From the NCBI GenBank assembly GCA_021414115.1, contig JAIOPD010000120.1, forward strand, positions 1 through 64,000: a DNA stretch of 64,000 bases, in the 5' to 3' direction. Below, one piece after another: positions 8,248 to 18,414 of the stretch (position 1 is the first letter of the stretch; each line of letters begins with the position of its first letter). Below the pieces are notes generated by a model, which saw nothing but the letters and a program-made list of their open reading frames with translations, did not search any database and was not told the DNA's origin. This DNA comes from Planctomycetia bacterium. Lineage in GTDB: Bacteria; Planctomycetota; Planctomycetia; Pirellulales; UBA1268. Position numbers and translations under genes: made by a program.

Positions 8248-9384
8248 TCACTTCACCGTGACCCACTGGTGGCTCTTGGCACTCGCGAGCACGGCGTCGC
8301 AGATCTTCTGCGTCTCGAGCGCGTCGCGGAACGTCGGATGGGCGGGCTGCTTCTTGGCGTAGGCCTCGAGGAAGTCGGCCACCTGGTGCACGAACGAATG
8401 CTCGTAGCCGATCGCCAGACCCGGCACCCACCACTTGTCCATGTAGGGATGGTCGCCGTCGCTCACGTGGATGCTCTTCCAGCCCCGCATCGGACCGGCG
8501 TCTTTGTAGTCAAATACCTGCAACCGGTGCAGATCGTGGAGATCCCACTTGAGGCTCATGTTTTCGCCGTTGATCTCGAACGTGTAGGCCGCCTTGTGGC
8601 CGCGGGCATACCGCGTGCTCTCGAACAGCCCGAGCGACCCGTTCTTGAAGTGGCAGAGAAACGAGCAGGCGTCGTCGATGCTCACCTTCTCAACCTTGCC
8701 CGTGAGCTGGTGCTTCCGCTCCTTCACGAACGTCTCGGTCATCGCCGTGACGTCGCTCACCATCCCATTGAGCCAGATCGCCGTGTCGATACAGTGAGCG
8801 AGAAGATCACCCGTCACGCCGCTGCCCGCGGCCGCCGCGTCGAGACGCCAGAGGGCGGCGCCCCCCTGCGGCAGGTCGGCGTTGATCGTCCAGTCTTGGA
8901 GGAACTCGGCCCGGTAGTGAAACACCCGCCCGAGGGCGCCGGAGTCGATGATCTGCTTGGCGAACGTCACCGCCGGAATGCGGCGGTAGTTGTACCAGAC
9001 CATGTTGGGCACGCCGGCTTTCTCGACGGCCTCGCACATCCGCTCCCCTTCGGCCGCGTCCATCGACAGCGGCTTCTCGCAGAGGATCGCCTTGCCGTGC
9101 TTCGCCGCCTCGATCGCGATCTCGGCATGGAGGTTGTTGGGCGTGCAGATGTCGATCGCGTCGATGTCGTCGGCCGCCACCAGCTTCCGCCAGTCGGTCT
9201 CGACCCGCTGGTAGCCCCAGCGGTCGGCGAAGGCCTTCGCCTTTTCGGCGTCGCGGGCGGCGACGGCCTGGAGCACCGGCAGGTATTCCAGGTCGAAGAA
9301 ATCCTTGACGCGGTTGTAGCCGTTGGAGTGGGCGCGGCCCATGAAGCCGTAGCCGATCATGCCGATGCGGAGGGGTTTGGCCAT
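8248..9384 (-). CDS. Gfo/Idh/MocA family NAD(P)-dependent oxidoreductase
   Basis: This 378-residue cytoplasmic protein begins [23 protein letters not shown], the dinucleotide-binding GxGxMG motif of the family. The [11 protein letters not shown] motif marks the conserved EKP Lys, and the C-terminal alpha/beta domain carries [23 protein letters not shown]. These enzymes oxidise or epimerise sugars and inositols. The start is supported by AAAGGACC upstream. It follows an isomerase-like TIM barrel and a cupin on the same strand, which points to carbohydrate or polyol catabolism. The exact substrate is unknown. Confidence 0.9.
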   Translation of the reverse strand: MAKPLRIGMIGYGFMGRAHSNGYNRVKDFFDLEYLPVLQAVAARDAEKAKAFADRWGYQRVETDWRKLVAADDIDAIDICTPNNLHAEIAIEAAKHGKAILCEKPLSMDAAEGERMCEAVEKAGVPNMVWYNYRRIPAVTFAKQIIDSGALGRVFHYRAEFLQDWTINADLPQGGAALWRLDAAAAGSGVTGDLLAHCIDTAIWLNGMVSDVTAMTETFVKERKHQLTGKVEKVSIDDACSFLCHFKNGSLGLFESTRYARGHKAAYTFEINGENMSLKWDLHDLHRLQVFDYKDAGPMRGWKSIHVSDGDHPYMDKWWVPGLAIGYEHSFVHQVADFLEAYAKKQPAHPTFRDALETQKICDAVLASAKSHQWVTVK

Positions 9385-9441
9385 GGTGTGGGGGTCCTTT
9401 CCTCGAGCTGTTTGATGGTGATGGATCTAGTGGGGTGGTCC

Positions 9442-9558
9442 GGCGAGGGGATGGCAGAAGTCTCCTCGCCGAGATATTTCCCGTTGCCGCTCGTGGCGGT
9501 TCAGGGCCGCATGGGGGAAATCTCCAAGGCTCGTCGAGCTTCAGCCAGTCCCCTCGCC
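9442..9558. other. Long imperfect stem-loop between two leftward genes
   Basis: The intergenic region has nested inverted repeats. Outer arms are GGCGAGGGGA and TCCCCTCGCC, 97 bases apart. Inside them GAGATATTTCCC pairs imperfectly with GGGGGAAATCTC, and CCGCTCGTGGCGG forms an inner loop. It may be a terminator or processing element between the TIM-barrel and oxidoreductase genes. No coding capacity is evident. Confidence 0.45.
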
Positions 9559-9610
9559 TGCGTTCGCCAGCGCTTTGGCATTTGATTGCAGTGAGGTAAT
9601 GGTCAGTGTC

Positions 9611-10642
9611 TCATGCCCAGCCGTGGGCGTTGCGGACGGCGATCATGGTTTTCAGGATCGTGTTCCAGGTCTCGGGGTTTTCGAGGGTGGCGTTGGGGAA
9701 CATGCAGCCGTCCCTGCAGATGTGCTTGATGCCGCGGTTGGCCGCGCCCTCGAGCCACTCGCCCGAGCACTTCACGATGTCGAGCTTGCCGGCCGGATCG
9801 TCGGCCCGGCAGTGCTTGCCCGTCTTGTCGTGGGCCCCCGCGCCGTGGACCTCGCCGTCGTTCTGCGCGACGTGGAAGTCGATCGTCCAGGGCCGTAGTT
9901 TGGACACCATCTCGCGGTAGGCCGGCCAGAACTCCGCCTCGGAGTAGCCCGGCTGCACGAGGGCGTGCTCCGGGGCGTTGTAGCCGAGCAGGTAGAGGTA
10001 GGTGTGGGCGAGGTCGGCCTGGAAGCCGAGTGCCTCGGGCATGCCCACCGCCTCGAGGAGATCGAGCATGTCCTTCCACGAGTGCATGCCCGCCCAGCAG
10101 ATCTCCCCCTCGGCTGCCAGCCGCTGACCGTGGTCCTTCGCGATCGTGGCGGCCTCGCGAAACGTCGCGGCGATCCTCGCCGTGTTGGCCGCGGGATTCT
10201 CCCGCCACTTGTTGACGCCAAACTCGGCCGAGTCGATGCGGATCACGCCATACTTCCGCACGCCGTGCCGCTCGAAGACCTTCGCGATCCGGCAGGCCAT
10301 CTTCACGGCCGAGAGAAACTTCTCCCGCGCCGCCGCGTCGCCCATCGCCGAGTCACCCACCGTGCCCGGCCAAACCGGGGCCACGAGCGACCCGACGGCG
10401 AAGCCGTAGGAGGCGATCTTGTCGGCGATGGCCATCAGCTCCGAGTCGCTCGCCTCGGGATTGGTGTGCGGCAGAAAGAGGAAGTAGTCGATGCCGTCGA
10501 ACTTCTGGCCGTCCACTTCGGCCGCGGCGGTCAGTTCCAGCATCCGCTCGAGCGAGATGGGCGGCTCCTGGCCGGGATCGGTGCCCTTGCCGACGAGTCC
10601 GGGCCACATGGCGTTGTGGAGCTTGGGGGCGGAGTGGCTCAT
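9611..10642 (-). CDS. Sugar phosphate isomerase/epimerase-like TIM barrel protein
   Basis: This 343-residue cytoplasmic protein belongs to the xylose isomerase-like TIM barrel group (AP endonuclease family 2). The start [20 protein letters not shown] overlaps the stop of the upstream gene as ATGA, which fixes it; the longer track ORF is not needed. Metal-ligand-type stretches appear along the barrel: [41 protein letters not shown] and [15 protein letters not shown]. It probably isomerises or epimerises a keto-sugar or inositol intermediate in the same pathway as the cupin and the oxidoreductase. Substrate is inferred only from neighbours. Confidence 0.85.
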   Translation of the reverse strand: MSHSAPKLHNAMWPGLVGKGTDPGQEPPISLERMLELTAAAEVDGQKFDGIDYFLFLPHTNPEASDSELMAIADKIASYGFAVGSLVAPVWPGTVGDSAMGDAAAREKFLSAVKMACRIAKVFERHGVRKYGVIRIDSAEFGVNKWRENPAANTARIAATFREAATIAKDHGQRLAAEGEICWAGMHSWKDMLDLLEAVGMPEALGFQADLAHTYLYLLGYNAPEHALVQPGYSEAEFWPAYREMVSKLRPWTIDFHVAQNDGEVHGAGAHDKTGKHCRADDPAGKLDIVKCSGEWLEGAANRGIKHICRDGCMFPNATLENPETWNTILKTMIAVRNAHGWA

Positions 10643-11898
10643 CGCTTCTTTCCGTGCTTGGGGAGATCGGGGTGGACGTCGGGTCCGAAATAGCGGAGCG
10701 AGACGAGCGGGCCGGGACCCGTGTTCTCCACCGTGTAGCCCGTCGCCGCGGCGTCGGCCGAGATGAAGAGTTCGTCGGCGGTCATCTGGCCGAAGCGGAT
10801 CAGGGTCGGGGTGGCCACGTCGTGACAACCGACCCGGCCCTCGCCCTGCACCGTGATCCAGCCGCTGGCGCCGGCGTCCTTCACCGTCACCTTCGCGCCG
10901 GGATCGAGCGTGAGCTCCTTGGCGCTGAAGAGCTGCCGGCCGTCCACATGGCCGTAGACGATCCAGCGGTCATGCACGCCGTCGCCGGAATGCGACTGGT
11001 CCAGGATCGGCTCGAGATAGTTGGCCTCCTTGAAGTGCGTGTCGACGTTCTTGTCCCAGTCGAGTTGGCCGATGATGAAGTCGAGGTCCTGATGCTTCTC
11101 CTGCGGCATGTCCTTGACGAGCAGGCTCCACGGCACCGCTCGGCCCTCGACGAGCGACTGGAACATCGCGAACACGTCGCTGCCCCACTGGGGCTCGTAG
11201 GTCAGCAGCGAGCCTGGGGCATGCAACACGCCGGGCGGGATCAGCCAGCCGGTACCCCGCTTGAGGCGGTAGGCCTTGGCAAGGTCGATGATGCCGTTGT
11301 CGCCGCGATTCCAGTTCTCGAGGCAGCGGCGGACGTCGGCCTTCGTGGTGCCGGGCTCGAGGCCCATGAAGGTGTAGGGGAAGTTGTTGTCGCAGTTGTT
11401 GTACTGCGGCGGAAAGTAGTAGCTCTCGGGCTTGCCTTCCTGACCCACCAGTTTCGCATCGTCGAACGACTGGTGCATGTGATGGGGAATCGGCCCCATG
11501 TTGTCGAAAAACTTGGAATAGACCGGCCACTTCTGGTAGCGGTCCCAGATCGCCTTGCCCACGAGCCGCGACTTGCCTTCGGCCACCGCGTCCCGAAGCA
11601 GAAAACGCTCGCCGCCGAACACGCACCATGACAGCCCTTCGTCGGGCACGCGGCCCTCGTTGGCCGCCTCGGTCGTGCTGGCGAACCACCGCTCGTCGAT
11701 GCCGCCGCGGTTGAGACCGTAGGAGTAGTAGTCGTCGGGATGCAGACGCACCCGCTTGCCGGGATGGAGAAAACTCCGCGGCACCCAGGTGGGCGAGAGT
11801 CGCAGGATGCCCTTTCCTGCGTCGAGTGCCTTGTCGAGAGCCGCTCCGACGTTGGTAACCTCGGGCAGAACGGCTGTTTTCGTGGTGGCAGCGGCCAT
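10639..11898 (-). CDS. Cupin-type protein, phosphomannose isomerase-like
   Basis: This 419-residue soluble protein starts at [16 protein letters not shown], preceded by CGGAG 8 bases upstream; the track ORF extends too far. The central part has cupin features of the class I mannose-6-phosphate isomerase type: [13 protein letters not shown] (His ligands), [26 protein letters not shown] (GxLxPPGxxHA) and a second cupin near the C-terminus ([26 protein letters not shown]). It likely acts on a sugar or sugar phosphate with bound divalent metal. It is first in a leftward run and is translationally coupled to the TIM-barrel gene by an ATGA overlap. The reaction is not certain. Confidence 0.65.
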   Translation of the reverse strand: MAAATTKTAVLPEVTNVGAALDKALDAGKGILRLSPTWVPRSFLHPGKRVRLHPDDYYSYGLNRGGIDERWFASTTEAANEGRVPDEGLSWCVFGGERFLLRDAVAEGKSRLVGKAIWDRYQKWPVYSKFFDNMGPIPHHMHQSFDDAKLVGQEGKPESYYFPPQYNNCDNNFPYTFMGLEPGTTKADVRRCLENWNRGDNGIIDLAKAYRLKRGTGWLIPPGVLHAPGSLLTYEPQWGSDVFAMFQSLVEGRAVPWSLLVKDMPQEKHQDLDFIIGQLDWDKNVDTHFKEANYLEPILDQSHSGDGVHDRWIVYGHVDGRQLFSAKELTLDPGAKVTVKDAGASGWITVQGEGRVGCHDVATPTLIRFGQMTADELFISADAAATGYTVENTGPGPLVSLRYFGPDVHPDLPKHGKKR

Positions 11899-12038
11899 GC
11901 AGTGACTCCGGGCAAAGACTGGTGAAGAGAGTCTGTTGTTGTAAGGGGACACCGCCGAGGTCGCAAGCAGACCGGCCGAGCAGCGACCGCCGCCGCTGCG
12001 CGTTTTCAGCCGGTCTGGTGGTGGCATACACTCGACGC

Positions 12039-14084
12039 ATGGGAAGCCGGGTGATTCGACGCGATGGTCTGATCATTGCCTGCGCGGCATGCGTCTGGGC
12101 AGCATCGCTGAGTGCCGCGGACGAGCCCCTCGGGCCCGTGTTCGTGTCCGACCTCGCGGACCGAGTGCTCGCCTCCACGGTCGGCATCCAGTCGTCGATC
12201 GATGGCGGCGGGTTCTCCGGTTCCGGTACGGTCATCTCTTCCGACGGGCACATCCTCACGTCCACCAGCGTGGTGCCACGCGACGCCGGAAACGTGACCG
12301 TCCTGTTTTCGGATTTCATCCGCCGGCCGGCGACCGTCGTGGCGGTCGATGACGCGCTCTCGACCGCGCTGATCAAGGTCGACGCCAGGGATCTTGCCTG
12401 CCTGACGCTTTCGCGTGAACTGCCCGACGTGGGCACGGTCGCATTTTCGGCGGGCGATGTCGACGACGTGATGCTCGCCAATGGCCGCGCGTCGTTCAGC
12501 CGCGGCATCGTCAGCGGGATCTACGCCGTCACGAAACAAGGAGAGGCGGCCTACGAGGGCGACGTCGTCGAAACCACGGCGGCCGTCAATCCCGGATCCG
12601 ATGGCGGGCCGCTCGTCGATGCGCACGGCCGGCTCTGCGGGGTGATCAGTCTCTCGGTGTCGCGGCTGCGGTGGCAGGGGGTAGCGGTACCGACGAAGGT
12701 GATCGTTCAACGGTTCGAGCCGTTGAGTTCCGGCCGGGTGAAGGTTGCAGCGGGCTCCACGGCTTCGCCGGTTGCCGCCCCCGTGCAGCTCGTCGGACTC
12801 CGCCGGAATGCCGAGACGCTCGTGCCCCACCTTGTCGGCCTTGAGGTGGAGCGGACGTGGAAGCCCGAGCAGCTGCCGCGAATCTCCTGGGGAGACGAGC
12901 GGCGGACGATCGCCGACTGGAACAACCTCGCGGAGGCGGCACGACGGCAGCGCTTCGCCGCCTTCGCCAACACCGCGCGGGCGCTGGACGTGAACCAACT
13001 CCTCCGGCGGCCGCCGGGGATGGTCACGGGGATCGTCGTTTCACCGGATGGTTTCGTGCTCACGAGCCTGTTCAACGTCGGTGACGACACGGCCTTCGTC
13101 GCCAGAAAGACCGGTCAGCCACGCGTGATCGATGCCGGCGAGCCGCTCGAGAAGCTGCTTGCGGAACCCGAAGGAGGTTTCGAACAGAAGCCCAACACGG
13201 TCCGCAAGCTGACCGTGTCGCTGGCCGACGGCAGTCGCCACGAGGCACGGATCCACGCCCGTCACGAGCCTCTCGGGGTCGCGCTGCTCAAGATCGACGC
13301 CGCCGCGCTGCCATGGTTCGATCTGGCCGCGGTGGCGACATCACCACAACTCGGCGACCCCGTCGCCGTGCTCGGATGCCCGCCTTCCGCAGGGGCCCGG
13401 CCCACGCTTAACGCTGGCATCGTCAGCGCACCCGCCCGCAATCGTGGCCAACAGTTCCAGACCGACGCGCTGCTCAACTACGGCAACTCCGGCGGCCCGG
13501 TGTTCGACGCCGCGGGCAACTTCCTGGGCGTGGCAGCGGCGCCGATCGAGCCCGACACCGTGCTCGGTCGGATCTTCACGCTCCCGCAGTTGATGCGCTG
13601 GACGCGGGCCCCCAACTCGGGCGTCGGCCTCGTCGCCCGGGCCGACCGCATCCGGGCCGTGCTCGAGGAGATGAAGCAGGGCCGCTCGTTCGCTCGGATT
13701 CCGGGGCCGTTTCTCGGCATCCAGCCCGATGAGTCCCGTGCCTTCGGCGAGAACGTGGTGATCGGCGGGGTCGCGGCGGGCTCGCCGGCCGCCGAGGCCG
13801 GCCTCAAGAAGGGCGACGTGCTGCTCGAGTTCAACGGCTTCGAGCTCCGTCAGTGGCGCGACCTCACCGAGCGGGTCGCGGCCGCCAAGGCGGGCGACGT
13901 CGTCACGCTCAAGGTGCAACGCAAAGGCTCGGGGCCGAGGCTCGTGATCGCGGGCCGCGACATCGAGACGGCCGCCGACCTCGAGAAACTGAAGAAGTCG
14001 TTGAAGCCCGGGGACACCTTCGAGGGCACGCTCAGCAGCGACGACTCGCGGGAGTTCAAGGCCGTCCTCAGGGAGCAGAAATGA
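12039..14084 (+). CDS. Secreted double trypsin-like pseudoprotease with PDZ domain
   Basis: This 681-residue exported protein starts at MGSRVIRRDGLIIACAACVWAASLSAADE, a signal peptide. It has two successive HtrA-like trypsin folds (about residues 30-230 and 315-510) and a C-terminal PDZ domain (about 545-640, GVAAGSPAAEAGLKKGDVLLEFNGFEL). Catalytic residues look lost. In domain 1 the His site reads GHILTSTSVV (normally LTNxHVV) and the Ser site NPGSDGGPL (normally NPGNSGGPL). In domain 2 the Ser site NYGNSGGPV is intact but the His site is GFVLTSLFNVG. It overlaps the next gene, a complete HtrA, as ATGA, suggesting an inactive regulatory partner of that protease. Confidence 0.85.
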   Translation: MGSRVIRRDGLIIACAACVWAASLSAADEPLGPVFVSDLADRVLASTVGIQSSIDGGGFSGSGTVISSDGHILTSTSVVPRDAGNVTVLFSDFIRRPATVVAVDDALSTALIKVDARDLACLTLSRELPDVGTVAFSAGDVDDVMLANGRASFSRGIVSGIYAVTKQGEAAYEGDVVETTAAVNPGSDGGPLVDAHGRLCGVISLSVSRLRWQGVAVPTKVIVQRFEPLSSGRVKVAAGSTASPVAAPVQLVGLRRNAETLVPHLVGLEVERTWKPEQLPRISWGDERRTIADWNNLAEAARRQRFAAFANTARALDVNQLLRRPPGMVTGIVVSPDGFVLTSLFNVGDDTAFVARKTGQPRVIDAGEPLEKLLAEPEGGFEQKPNTVRKLTVSLADGSRHEARIHARHEPLGVALLKIDAAALPWFDLAAVATSPQLGDPVAVLGCPPSAGARPTLNAGIVSAPARNRGQQFQTDALLNYGNSGGPVFDAAGNFLGVAAAPIEPDTVLGRIFTLPQLMRWTRAPNSGVGLVARADRIRAVLEEMKQGRSFARIPGPFLGIQPDESRAFGENVVIGGVAAGSPAAEAGLKKGDVLLEFNGFELRQWRDLTERVAAAKAGDVVTLKVQRKGSGPRLVIAGRDIETAADLEKLKKSLKPGDTFEGTLSSDDSREFKAVLREQK

Positions 14085-15319
14085 GCCGCCATCGAGGGCT
14101 TCGTCGCGTGTGGATGCGGGCGGCGTGGCTGGCGGCCGCGGGCAGCGTCGCGGCCGCTGCTCCCGAAGCGACACCCGACATCGCCGCACTCTGCGTGCAG
14201 GTTCGCCCAGCGTTTGTGTTCATCGCCGGCGGCAGCGGCGTGTTGATGCGTCCCGACGGACTGATGCTCACCAACGACCACGTGATCGAGAACCGCCGCA
14301 CGTTCGACGTCCGACTCGGCGACGGCCGCTCGTTCAAGGCGAAGGTGCTCGGCCGGGATCCGGTCGGCGACCTGGCCGCGCTGCAACTCGATCTGCCCGA
14401 GGGCGAGACGGTGCCGCATCTCGAACTTGGTGATTCGAAGGCGCTCCGCGTGGGTGACGAGGTGCTGGCCGTCGGCAATCCCTTCGCCCTCGGCGTGCTC
14501 GACCAGGCGCCGACCTTTACGCTGGGCATCGTGTCGGCGGTGCATCACACGCAGGGCACCTACACCGAGTGCATCGTCACGGATGCCGAGTTGAATCCCG
14601 GCAACTCGGGCGGTCCGCTGGTGAACATGGCCGGTGAGGTGATGGGCATCAACGGCCAGATCAGCACCCGCTATGGCCTGCGGAGCAACACCGGCCTCGG
14701 CTTCGCGATCAGCGCGCGGCAGATCGGGCTCTGGCTCCCACTGCTCGAGGCCGCGGAGGGGGGAGAGGTGAAACACGCGATTCTGGCCGGGCTCGATTTC
14801 GAGAGCCGCGAACGGGAGACACCTGAAAGCGTCGTGGTGAAAGACGTGGCCGACGGGTCGCCGGCTGCGGAGGCGGGTTTTCTGCCAGGGGACCGCATCG
14901 TCGAGCTCGACGGGGCTGCGGTGGCCAATGGGCACAGGCTCGCCGGGCTCTTGGGCATCTATCCCGACGGGCAGCGGGTTTCGGTGGTGGTCCGTCGCGC
15001 CGCCGGCGATGTGACGCTCGCGGCCCTGCTCACCGCGGCCCGCCGCTGCCGCGTCGGCCTCGACCTCGGGCGGCCGCGGGGGGCGGACCTCCTGCCGGTG
15101 GTGGAGGGCGTGGATGCGGGCTCATCCGCCGCACTGGCCGGCGTCGTGGTGGGCGACGTGATCGTGGCCTTCGGCGGCCGGCGACTCGAGTTCTCCAGCC
15201 GTGACGAACGCAAGGCCTTCGACCGCGCGCTGCGGACGAGCATCAAGGTCGGCGACATCGTGCCGCTCACCGTCCGCCGTGGCGATGACGAGGTCGAGCT
15301 GCGACTGGTCGCAAAGTAA
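14081..15319 (+). CDS. HtrA/DegP-type serine protease with two PDZ domains
   Basis: This 412-residue exported S1C protease has a signal region (AAWLAAAGSVAAAAPEA) and an intact catalytic triad: LTNDHVIEN (His about 67), DPVGDLAALQL (Asp about 95) and NPGNSGGPLVNMAG (Ser about 175). Two PDZ domains follow, at about 245-330 (VADGSPAAEAGFLPGDRIVELDG) and 340-405 (VDAGSSAALAGVVVGDVIVAFGG). It should degrade or refold damaged envelope proteins. The start is set by the ATGA overlap with the pseudoprotease gene, so the two are made in a coupled way and may assemble together. Confidence 0.92.
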   Translation: MSRHRGLRRVWMRAAWLAAAGSVAAAAPEATPDIAALCVQVRPAFVFIAGGSGVLMRPDGLMLTNDHVIENRRTFDVRLGDGRSFKAKVLGRDPVGDLAALQLDLPEGETVPHLELGDSKALRVGDEVLAVGNPFALGVLDQAPTFTLGIVSAVHHTQGTYTECIVTDAELNPGNSGGPLVNMAGEVMGINGQISTRYGLRSNTGLGFAISARQIGLWLPLLEAAEGGEVKHAILAGLDFESRERETPESVVVKDVADGSPAAEAGFLPGDRIVELDGAAVANGHRLAGLLGIYPDGQRVSVVVRRAAGDVTLAALLTAARRCRVGLDLGRPRGADLLPVVEGVDAGSSAALAGVVVGDVIVAFGGRRLEFSSRDERKAFDRALRTSIKVGDIVPLTVRRGDDEVELRLVAK

Positions 15320-15468
15320 GCCCGCATGGTGCCCCGGTCCATTCAGGGCTTCCCGAGCACCCGATCGGCCAAAAACGTAAATGCGTCGGTGGTTCGCCCG
15401 GTTGCGGGCTTCCGCCCGCGGCCGGATGATAGCGGCCGAAGTCGCGCCCTCGCCCATCCACCGCCCGC

Positions 15469-18414
15469 ATGTCGACCATCCCGCTTGCCGAACTCGCCGC
15501 CCGCTTCGAGGGAGAGCTCCTCGTCGACGACCTCGCGCGGACGATCTACTCGACCGATGCGTCGGAATACCAGGAGCGGCCATGCGCGGTGGCCCTGCCC
15601 AGATCGGAGGCGGATGTTCGGGAACTGGTCCGCTTCGCCGCCGCCCGGCGGATCGGCCTGATCCCGCGGGCCGCCGGCACGTCGCTCGCCGGGCAGGTGG
15701 TCGGCGACGGGATCGTCGTCGATCTCGGTCGCCATCTCAACCGCATCCTGTCGCTCGACGTCGAGCGGCGGCGGGTCCGCGTCCAGCCCGGTGTGGTCCG
15801 CAACGATCTCAACCGCTTCCTCGCTCCGCACGGTCTGTTCTTCGGTCCCGAAACGTCGACCGCCAACTGGGCGATGATCGGTGGCATGGTGGGCAACAAC
15901 TCCTGCGGGTCCAACTCCATCGCCTACGGCTCGACCCGGGACCACCTGGTGACGCTCCGCGGATTCCTCGCCGATGGCAGCGAGGTGACGTTCGGTCCAC
16001 TCGCCCCGGACGGCTTCGCGGTGAAGTGCGGCGGCCCCGACTCGCTGGAGACGAGGATCTACCGCGAAATCCGGACGCTCCTCGGCGACGAATCCAACCG
16101 CCGGCTTATTCGCGAGTCGTTTCCGCGACCCGAGGTCACCCGGCGAAACACGGGCTACGCGCTCGACGCCCTGATGGATGCTTCGTGTTTCGATCCCGGT
16201 ATCGACAATGCCTTCAACCTCTGCCGCCTCGTCGCGGGCTCTGAGGGCACGCTGGTGCTGGCCGTCGAACTCGAACTCAACCTTTTGCCGCTGCCGCCGC
16301 CCGCGGCGCTGGTGGTCGCGCACTGCACGACGGTCGACGAGGCGTTGCGGGCCGCGGTGGTCGCGATGCGGCACCGGCCCACGGCCTGCGAACTCATCGA
16401 CGACAAGATTCTCGAGTGCACGAAGGCCAATCTCGAGCAGGCCCGAAACCGCGACTTCGTCGTGGGGGATCCGGGTGCCGTGCTCGTGGTCGAACTGCGG
16501 CATGCCGACCCGGCAACGCTCGCGACGATGCTTGCCGCGGTCGAGGCGGAGTTTCGTGCGGCAGGGCTGGGCTACGCCTATCCCGTGCTCCATGGCGACG
16601 ACGGCACCAAGGTCTGGGAGCTCCGCCGCGCGGGGCAGGGGCTCGTCAACAACTTGCCCGGCGCCGCCAAGCCGCGTGAAATCGTCGAAGACACGGCCGT
16701 CGCCATCGAGGACCTGCCCGCCTACATCGCCGAGTTCGACCGGCTCCTCGCCGATCGCTACGGGATTGACTGCGTGCACTATGCCCATGCGGGAGCGGGC
16801 GAGCTGCATCTCCGGCCGCTCTTCGATCTCCACACGGCAGCGGGCCTGAGGATGTTTCGCGACGTGGCCACTGATGTCGCCGCGCTCGTGAAGAAGTATC
16901 GGGGAAGCCTCAGTGGCGAGCACGGCGACGGCCGGCTGCGTGGCGAGTTCATCCGTGGGATGGTGGGCGATGCCTGTTACCAACTCCTGACGCGGGTGAA
17001 GCGGGCGTTCGATCCGCAGGGCATTTTCAATCCGGGCAAGATCATCGACGCGCCGCCGATGGATGCGTTCTTGAGGATCCTGCCGGGAGAGCCCGAACCG
17101 CGGCACGAGACCGTGTTTCGCTTCGCCGACACCGGCGGCGTGCTGCAGGCTGCAGAGAAGTGCACCGGCGTCGGCCAGTGTCGCAAGTCGCATCTCGCCG
17201 GCGGCACGATGTGCCCGAGCTACATGGCGACGCAGGACGAGGCTCACACGACCCGAGCCCGGGCCAACGTGCTGCGGCAGGCCCTCGCCGGCCCGCCGGA
17301 GGCCGCCGACCCGTGGAGCCGCCCCGAGCTGGCGGCGGTCATGGACCTGTGCCTCTCCTGTAAGGCCTGCAAGAGCGAGTGCCCATCGAACGTGGACATG
17401 GCCAGGCTCAAGGCCGAGTGGCAGCAGCACTGGCACGATTCCCACGGCGTGCCCCTGCGGACACGGCTCGTGGCAGGTGCGGCGGCGGCGCTGCGGCGGG
17501 CGGCCGTGGCCCCCTGGGCCTACAACTTCGCCGTGCGGACGCCCGGCCTCTCGCGGCTCGTGAAGATGGTGATGGGCTTCGCACCACGGCGGTCGTTGCC
17601 GCCGCTCTCCCGCACGACGCTCTCCGCATGGATGCGCCGTCGACCGGCCCGCGGGGCCGCTCCCAACGGCCGGGTGCATCTGTTCTGCGACGAGTTCACC
17701 GACACCCTCGACGCCCACGTCGGCATCAAGGCGGTCGAGCTGCTCGAGGCGCTCGGCTACGAGGTCGTGATCCCGCGGCATGTCGACAGCGGCCGGGCCC
17801 AGATCTCGACGGGCATGCTGCGTGAGGCCCGAAAACTCGCGACCACCAACGTCGAACTGCTCGACCCGGTGGTGACCGACGACGCCCCGCTCGTCGGCAT
17901 CGAGCCGTCGGCGATCCTCGGCTTCCGCGACGAGGTTCCCGATCTCGTGCCGGAGCGGCTGGCTGAGGCGGCCCGCCGACTGGCGTCGCGGGCGTTCCTC
18001 GTCGACGAGTTTATCGCCCGCGAGGCCCGTCGGGGCCGGGTGACGTCCGCTGCCTTCACCGACCGGTCGCGGCGGGTCGTCCTCCACGGCCACTGCCATC
18101 AGAAGGCGCTCGCCTCCGTGGACGACTCGGCGGAGATCCTGCGGATGCCGCGCAACTACGCCGTCGAGATCATTCCCAGCGGCTGCTGCGGTATGGCCGG
18201 CTCGTTCGGCTACGGCCGGGAGCACTTCGACGTGTCGATGCGGATCGGCGAGCTGGTGCTCTTCCCGTTCGTGCGGTCGGCCTTGGCCGACACGCTGGTC
18301 GCGGCGCCAGGCACGAGCTGCCGGCACCAGATCGAGGACGGCACCGGACGGACCGCCCTGCACCCCGTCGAAATTCTCCACGACGCGCTGCGGCGGCCTA
18401 CAATCCGGCCATGA
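15469..18414 (+). CDS. FAD-linked oxidase fused to an Fe-S/CCG domain protein (D-lactate dehydrogenase-like)
   Basis: This 981-residue fusion joins a GlcD-type FAD oxidase to a GlpC/LldE-like iron-sulfur part. The N-terminal FAD domain shows GLIPRAAGTSLAGQVVGDGIVVDL and a GGMVGNNSCGSNSIAYGSTRDH stretch. The C-terminal FAD-oxidase lobe ends SGEHGDGRLRGEFI...FDPQGIFNPGKI. Then come Fe-S motifs CTGVGQCRKSHLAGGTMCPSY and CLSCKACKSECP, and a CCG motif IPSGCCGMAGSFGY. Such proteins oxidise 2-hydroxy acids (D-lactate or glycolate) and pass electrons to quinone. The exact substrate is inferred. Its stop overlaps the photolyase start (ATGA). Confidence 0.9.
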   Translation: MSTIPLAELAARFEGELLVDDLARTIYSTDASEYQERPCAVALPRSEADVRELVRFAAARRIGLIPRAAGTSLAGQVVGDGIVVDLGRHLNRILSLDVERRRVRVQPGVVRNDLNRFLAPHGLFFGPETSTANWAMIGGMVGNNSCGSNSIAYGSTRDHLVTLRGFLADGSEVTFGPLAPDGFAVKCGGPDSLETRIYREIRTLLGDESNRRLIRESFPRPEVTRRNTGYALDALMDASCFDPGIDNAFNLCRLVAGSEGTLVLAVELELNLLPLPPPAALVVAHCTTVDEALRAAVVAMRHRPTACELIDDKILECTKANLEQARNRDFVVGDPGAVLVVELRHADPATLATMLAAVEAEFRAAGLGYAYPVLHGDDGTKVWELRRAGQGLVNNLPGAAKPREIVEDTAVAIEDLPAYIAEFDRLLADRYGIDCVHYAHAGAGELHLRPLFDLHTAAGLRMFRDVATDVAALVKKYRGSLSGEHGDGRLRGEFIRGMVGDACYQLLTRVKRAFDPQGIFNPGKIIDAPPMDAFLRILPGEPEPRHETVFRFADTGGVLQAAEKCTGVGQCRKSHLAGGTMCPSYMATQDEAHTTRARANVLRQALAGPPEAADPWSRPELAAVMDLCLSCKACKSECPSNVDMARLKAEWQQHWHDSHGVPLRTRLVAGAAAALRRAAVAPWAYNFAVRTPGLSRLVKMVMGFAPRRSLPPLSRTTLSAWMRRRPARGAAPNGRVHLFCDEFTDTLDAHVGIKAVELLEALGYEVVIPRHVDSGRAQISTGMLREARKLATTNVELLDPVVTDDAPLVGIEPSAILGFRDEVPDLVPERLAEAARRLASRAFLVDEFIAREARRGRVTSAAFTDRSRRVVLHGHCHQKALASVDDSAEILRMPRNYAVEIIPSGCCGMAGSFGYGREHFDVSMRIGELVLFPFVRSALADTLVAAPGTSCRHQIEDGTGRTALHPVEILHDALRRPTIRP

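Noticed and set aside
15343-18381. Very long leftward ORF of 1012 residues opposite the FAD/Fe-S oxidase
   Set aside because: It is a shadow of a well-conserved rightward gene. Its translation is His/Arg/Glu-rich low complexity with no domain and no ribosome site.
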